This document shows, in pieces, positions 7,312 to 10,002 of a DNA stretch of 10,002 nt. The stretch comes from Candidatus Brocadiaceae bacterium (lineage in GTDB: Bacteria; Planctomycetota; MHYJ01; JACQXL01; CAKKQI01). Both the position numbers and the translations under genes were made by a program. The DNA is taken from assembly GCA_919901895.1 (NCBI GenBank), contig CAKKQI010000299.1:1-10002 (forward strand). The letters run 5' to 3'. The notes under the pieces are model-generated. The model searched no databases. It was not told where the DNA came from and saw nothing but the letters and a program-made list of their open reading frames with translations. The first letter of the stretch is position 1, and every line of letters begins with the position of its first letter.

Positions 7312-7854
7312 ATGAAGAAACAGAAGAGCGGGTTTACTTTAATTGAACTGCTGGTGGTGATTGCCATTCTGGGAGTTCTGGCCACGTTGGTTTTACCGAA
7401 TTTAATGAAAGGTAAAAAAAGCGCGGACATGCTTGCGTGCCTTAATAATTTCAGAGGATTACATGCTGGAATGTTACAATATTCCGACCAATTTAACACT
7501 TATCCGCGCGGGTCGGCTTACATGGGTTCAAATTTCTGGGAAGCGCTGAGAAAAGAACCAACCCCTGATACATCGGTTTTTAAAACCACCAACGATAAAA
7601 TTTTTGTTTGTCCGCTCAGCGGAAACCAACCCGGAGCAAGTACTTGTGATTACCGCGGACCAAATTATCTGGTCAGCCCGGCCGTTGACGATAATGAGCC
7701 AATAGGCGCAGACGAACCGGCTAACCATGACCCGGCCAACCAGAAAGAACCTATTAATGTCTTATTATTCGGCGGATCGGTAAAACGGGTAACTCCCGGG
7801 ACAAGCTTATGGAATGACGCTAATAATAAGACGGTTTTAAAAAGCGCTAAGTAA
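7312..7854 (+). CDS. Type IV pilin-like / pseudopilin protein, paralogue 2
   Basis: A 180-residue protein. The upstream in-frame ATG at 7297 overlaps the Shine-Dalgarno GGAGG (7299-7303), so the ATG at 7312, 8 nt after it, is taken as the start. The leader MKKQKSG is followed by FTLIELLVVIAILGVLATLV, with prepilin peptidase cleavage expected after Gly7. The body parallels the preceding gene: a helix Cys (MLACLNNF), FWEALRKEPTPDTSVFK, VCPLSGNQPG, CDYRGP, PIGADEPANHD and NVLLFGG. Here GG replaces the DG of the first copy, and the loop between His and that motif is longer. The conserved CP...C pair may form a disulfide outside the cytoplasm. A strong intrinsic terminator follows. Minor pilin, pseudopilin or surface-fibre subunit are all possible. 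Confidence 0.9.
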   Translation: MKKQKSGFTLIELLVVIAILGVLATLVLPNLMKGKKSADMLACLNNFRGLHAGMLQYSDQFNTYPRGSAYMGSNFWEALRKEPTPDTSVFKTTNDKIFVCPLSGNQPGASTCDYRGPNYLVSPAVDDNEPIGADEPANHDPANQKEPINVLLFGGSVKRVTPGTSLWNDANNKTVLKSAK

Positions 7855-7869
7855 TTGCATTTTTAACAG

Positions 7870-7907
7870 AAGGGTGATTTCTTATTTTTAAGGAATCACC
7901 CTTTTTT
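7870..7907 (+). terminator. Rho-independent terminator after the pilin-like pair
   Basis: AAGGGTGATTTC (7870-7881) pairs with GGAATCACCCTT (7892-7903), 12 bp with one G-T pair. The loop is AT-rich and the stem runs directly into TTTTTT (7902-7907). It lies 16 nt after the second pilin-like stop codon. The shape is textbook. Confidence 0.92.
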
Positions 7908-7909
7908 AT

Positions 7910-7937
7910 TTGACAAACATAATTTTTTCGTTAAAAT
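7910..7937 (+). promoter_or_regulatory. Strong sigma70-type promoter for the secreted-protein gene
   Basis: A perfect TTGACA (7910-7915), a 16-bp spacer and TAAAAT (7932-7937) lie immediately after the terminator. The predicted start of transcription, near 7944, is only about 14 nt before the ATG at 7958 (29 nt before the ATG at 7973), so the leader would be very short. Confidence 0.7.
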
Positions 7938-7957
7938 GAATTTGTTATCCGCCTAAA

Positions 7958-8956
7958 ATGAATGGCTTAAATATGAAACAAATTAGTTTGTTCTTGTTAA
8001 CGATAACCTTTACCCTATTAATTTTCACAACCATTCTACCGGCCGAACAGACCGACCCAAACCCGCCCTGGAAAAGAAAACGCTGGGAACTGGAATTCAC
8101 CAACCAGACCCCGGAACTATTTACTTATGTTGACTCCACCGGTGATAAAAAAAATTACTGGTATCTGGTTTATACCATCCTCAATAGAACAGAAAAACCC
8201 ATCAGGTTAGCCATTGATATCTGTATTAAAACCGATACGAATAAGTATTATCAAGACATCTGGCATCCCCTGATAGAAGACCAGATGATCAGTAATGAAG
8301 AAAAATTGGGCGGGCTGCCTCTGGGTGTGCAGAAAATTCGTATCAAAGAGTTAAAAGAGGAACTTAAATATTTAAACTGCAAAGAAATACGGGACAAAAA
8401 AGAAATAAAGCCTGGAGAAACTATCAAGGGCATTGCGGTTTTTAAAGAACTTGACCCGCGGGCCAATGAACTGGAAGTAATGGTCGGCGGATTGATTGAT
8501 ATTATCAAAGTCAGCTTTACCGAACCACCTGAGATTAAACCGGTCTATGAATATGAACCTAAAATTTTAAAACTGGCTTTTTCACAAGCCGGCGATGAAT
8601 TCTTCAAGCATGACAAACCGGTGACCGACCCGGTTGACCCTCGGAAATTTATCAGGAAAAGAGAATGGCTCACCCGGCCGTACGGACCAATCTGTGACAA
8701 AGAAACCCTGCCTAATTTAATTAAATCATTGGAAGAAGAGAACCCTTTAATTCGCAATATCAGCTGGTTCCTGCTCCGCCGGATCACCCCGGTGGACCCG
8801 TTTCAGGATACAAACTTTGCTTATGACCCTTCTCTCGCTATTCAGGAAAATCAAAAAGTCATTACCCGCTGGCGTGAATGGTGGGAACGGAATAACGACC
8901 GACTCACCTATAATCTTTCCTCGAACAAATTTGAAATCAGGTCGGAATCAGAATAA
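7958..8956 (+). CDS. Secreted protein of unknown function with a C-terminal HEAT-like segment
   Basis: A 332-residue protein. The hydrophobic stretch ISLFLLTITFTLLIFTTI, ending in LPA-EQ at about residues 29-30, looks like a signal peptide. Either ATG (7958 or 7973) would serve, and neither has a clear Shine-Dalgarno; 7973 would give the more typical signal peptide beginning MKQIS. Residues ~40-190 are predicted beta-rich, with YWYLVYTILNRTEKPIRL and a later KPGETIKGIAVFKELDP ... VMVGGL, a pattern I associate with planctomycete secreted proteins that lack an assigned role. Residues ~250-312 carry one HEAT-like helix pair (LPNLIKSLEEENPLIRNISW), then FAYDP and WREWWERNND, a tail often seen on planctomycete HEAT-repeat proteins. 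It stands alone between a terminator and a convergent gene. Function is not assigned. Confidence 0.8.
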   Translation: MNGLNMKQISLFLLTITFTLLIFTTILPAEQTDPNPPWKRKRWELEFTNQTPELFTYVDSTGDKKNYWYLVYTILNRTEKPIRLAIDICIKTDTNKYYQDIWHPLIEDQMISNEEKLGGLPLGVQKIRIKELKEELKYLNCKEIRDKKEIKPGETIKGIAVFKELDPRANELEVMVGGLIDIIKVSFTEPPEIKPVYEYEPKILKLAFSQAGDEFFKHDKPVTDPVDPRKFIRKREWLTRPYGPICDKETLPNLIKSLEEENPLIRNISWFLLRRITPVDPFQDTNFAYDPSLAIQENQKVITRWREWWERNNDRLTYNLSSNKFEIRSESE

Positions 8957-8969
8957 AAATTTTTCCGCA

Positions 8970-9074
8970 CCCCGCCCTTTTGGCCATTTAATAATTCAAT
9001 CATAACTTAACAAGATTTTAATATTTGCGGCCTAAAAAATCTACGAATTAACTAATTTGGCCAAAAGAGCGGGG
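8970..9074. repeat. 17-bp near-perfect inverted repeat across the convergent gene ends
   Basis: CCCCGCCCTTTTGGCCA (8970-8986) pairs with TGGCCAAAAGAGCGGGG (9058-9074) at 16 of 17 positions, with a 71-bp AT-rich centre. The right arm is inside the last codons of the minus-strand kinase-like gene. The left arm is in the intergenic gap. Similarity fades after the arms but continues weakly (TAATTC in both), so it may be a relic of a duplicated gene end rather than a terminator. Confidence 0.65.
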
Positions 9075-9938
9075 CCAGAGGTGGTGGCGGGCAATCGTTA
9101 TCTTCATAATGCGTTTAATCAAATCTTTTTTTTGAGACGCCTCATAACCGGGCAGAGCACGTGAATATTCATTAAAAAACCTGAGCCGGTCGGCTCTGGT
9201 CAGCGCCGCCGGCATCGCCGCATTCAACTGGGCTAAATTTTTAATCCGCTGTGACCACTTTACTTCCCTGAGAAATTCCACCCGGTCCAGGTCAACAAAA
9301 TAAAAAAGCGGCTCGCCGCCTTCCACCCCGACCAGAATATTGTTTGCCTTCAAATCTGCATGAAAGACACCCTGCCGGTGCAGGCTTCGCACCGCCTCAG
9401 CCATCTGTTTGACAAATTTTTTCTTTTCCTTAATCAGTTCAACCGGCGAACTGATTTTTTCAAAAAATTTAATAACAAATTGATTGGCTGGCCGGGCATC
9501 GGGAATTTCTTTTAAAAATAAATAACTGTTTCCGACCCCGCCGGGTCTGGACTCAACTAAAGATAGAGGTTCAGGCGTATTAATCCGGCGAAGCGCCAGT
9601 CCGCGCGCCGCTACCCAAGAGCGTCTGGCCGCCGGACGGCGAAATAAATTTTTTAGCCTGCTCATAAATGAATAACGGTATTCCTTAATAAAAATCTTGG
9701 CCTCCTCATCCCACGACTGAACAGAAATAGACCGTCCGATGCTATGTTTAAATAATTTGCCTGGTGCTTGTTGAACAAAATTTTTATGTTTTTCAATCAA
9801 TTCCATAATTTTTCCTGGAGTTGTTCCGCGTCGCATAAAAATTTTATACCGGTCGTCCCGATAAACCATAAACTCCGAAGAATCCTTCAAACAACGTTTC
9901 GCCCGGCTGGCATAATGGCGTAATCTGAATTTCTCCAT
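9048..9938 (-). CDS. KdkA/WaaP-like lipopolysaccharide core kinase (start uncertain, possibly partial)
   Basis: A protein-kinase-like fold of the lipopolysaccharide kinase (Kdo/WaaP) family, expected to phosphorylate Kdo or heptose of the LPS inner core with ATP at the cytoplasmic face. Counting from the ATG at 9938 (296 residues), the motifs are IFIKEYR with Lys85 as the likely ATP-contacting lysine, RRSWVAARGLALRRINTPEPL (105-125, split helix and hinge), the catalytic loop FHADLKANNILV (192-203, Asp195 and Asn200), and FVDLDRV (214-220), whose DLD replaces DFG as is usual in this family. A TTG directly precedes this ATG, and the frame stays open to the right edge with no stop, so the gene may begin outside the window. 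No strong Shine-Dalgarno is seen. WaaA on the other strand supplies Kdo-lipid A, which fits a Kdo kinase role. Heptose kinase is the alternative. Confidence 0.85.
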   Translation of the reverse strand: MEKFRLRHYASRAKRCLKDSSEFMVYRDDRYKIFMRRGTTPGKIMELIEKHKNFVQQAPGKLFKHSIGRSISVQSWDEEAKIFIKEYRYSFMSRLKNLFRRPAARRSWVAARGLALRRINTPEPLSLVESRPGGVGNSYLFLKEIPDARPANQFVIKFFEKISSPVELIKEKKKFVKQMAEAVRSLHRQGVFHADLKANNILVGVEGGEPLFYFVDLDRVEFLREVKWSQRIKNLAQLNAAMPAALTRADRLRFFNEYSRALPGYEASQKKDLIKRIMKITIARHHLWPRSFGQIS

Positions 9939-10002
9939 CAAAACCGCTATCCGACGAACCAGTTTCCTGAAAACCGGCGGACGAAAATCAAACTGCCGGT
10001 AG

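Noticed and set aside
8817..9005. A 62-codon plus-strand frame across the end of the secreted-protein gene
   Set aside because: It is an out-of-frame shadow. Its last codons are of interest only because they resemble the kinase gene's 3' end.

Overview
The window looks like a chromosomal stretch from a Gram-negative, LPS-making bacterium, most likely a moderately AT-rich member of the Planctomycetota. The evidence is indirect. There is a Kdo transferase and a Kdo-kinase-like protein. A DUF3352-like protein is fused to a pilin-like module and a degenerate HEAT-like repeat. Two short class III-signal (FTLIELL) pilin-like genes lie in tandem. One secreted protein ends in a HEAT-like segment with a W-x-x-WWE-x-N tail. 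This combination is common in planctomycete genomes, but no rRNA or other phylogenetic marker is present, so the assignment is an inference.

Layout. Positions 3-3598 hold two tightly spaced plus-strand genes: a large envelope protein, entering from the left edge, and waaA (Kdo transferase). After a 102-bp gap with a promoter-like sequence come metK (S-adenosylmethionine synthetase) and ahcY (S-adenosylhomocysteine hydrolase), two steps of the activated methyl cycle that were probably co-transcribed. A 503-bp gene-free stretch (6201-6703) follows. Its left third is a GC-rich block of nested palindromes. Its right two thirds are AT-rich and carry a promoter and a long, structured leader for the first pilin-like gene. 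Positions 6704-7854 encode two paralogous pilin-like proteins, the second with its own promoter, closed by a clear intrinsic terminator at 7870-7907. A secreted protein of unknown function (7958-8956) with its own strong promoter comes next. The minus strand then carries a convergent KdkA/WaaP-like lipopolysaccharide kinase that is open to the right edge.

How the genes fit together. WaaA and the kinase-like protein both act on the Kdo/inner-core part of LPS. metK and ahcY are housekeeping. The remaining genes encode exported or membrane-anchored proteins with planctomycete character and unknown roles.

The most unusual feature is inside waaA. A 50-bp unit made of two small hairpins and bounded by a 7-bp direct repeat is present twice in tandem and is translated in two different reading frames. 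It adds a segment absent from ordinary WaaA proteins without breaking the frame, much like a palindromic element that has colonised a coding sequence. No complete new multi-gene system (defence, CRISPR, biosynthetic cluster) is visible.
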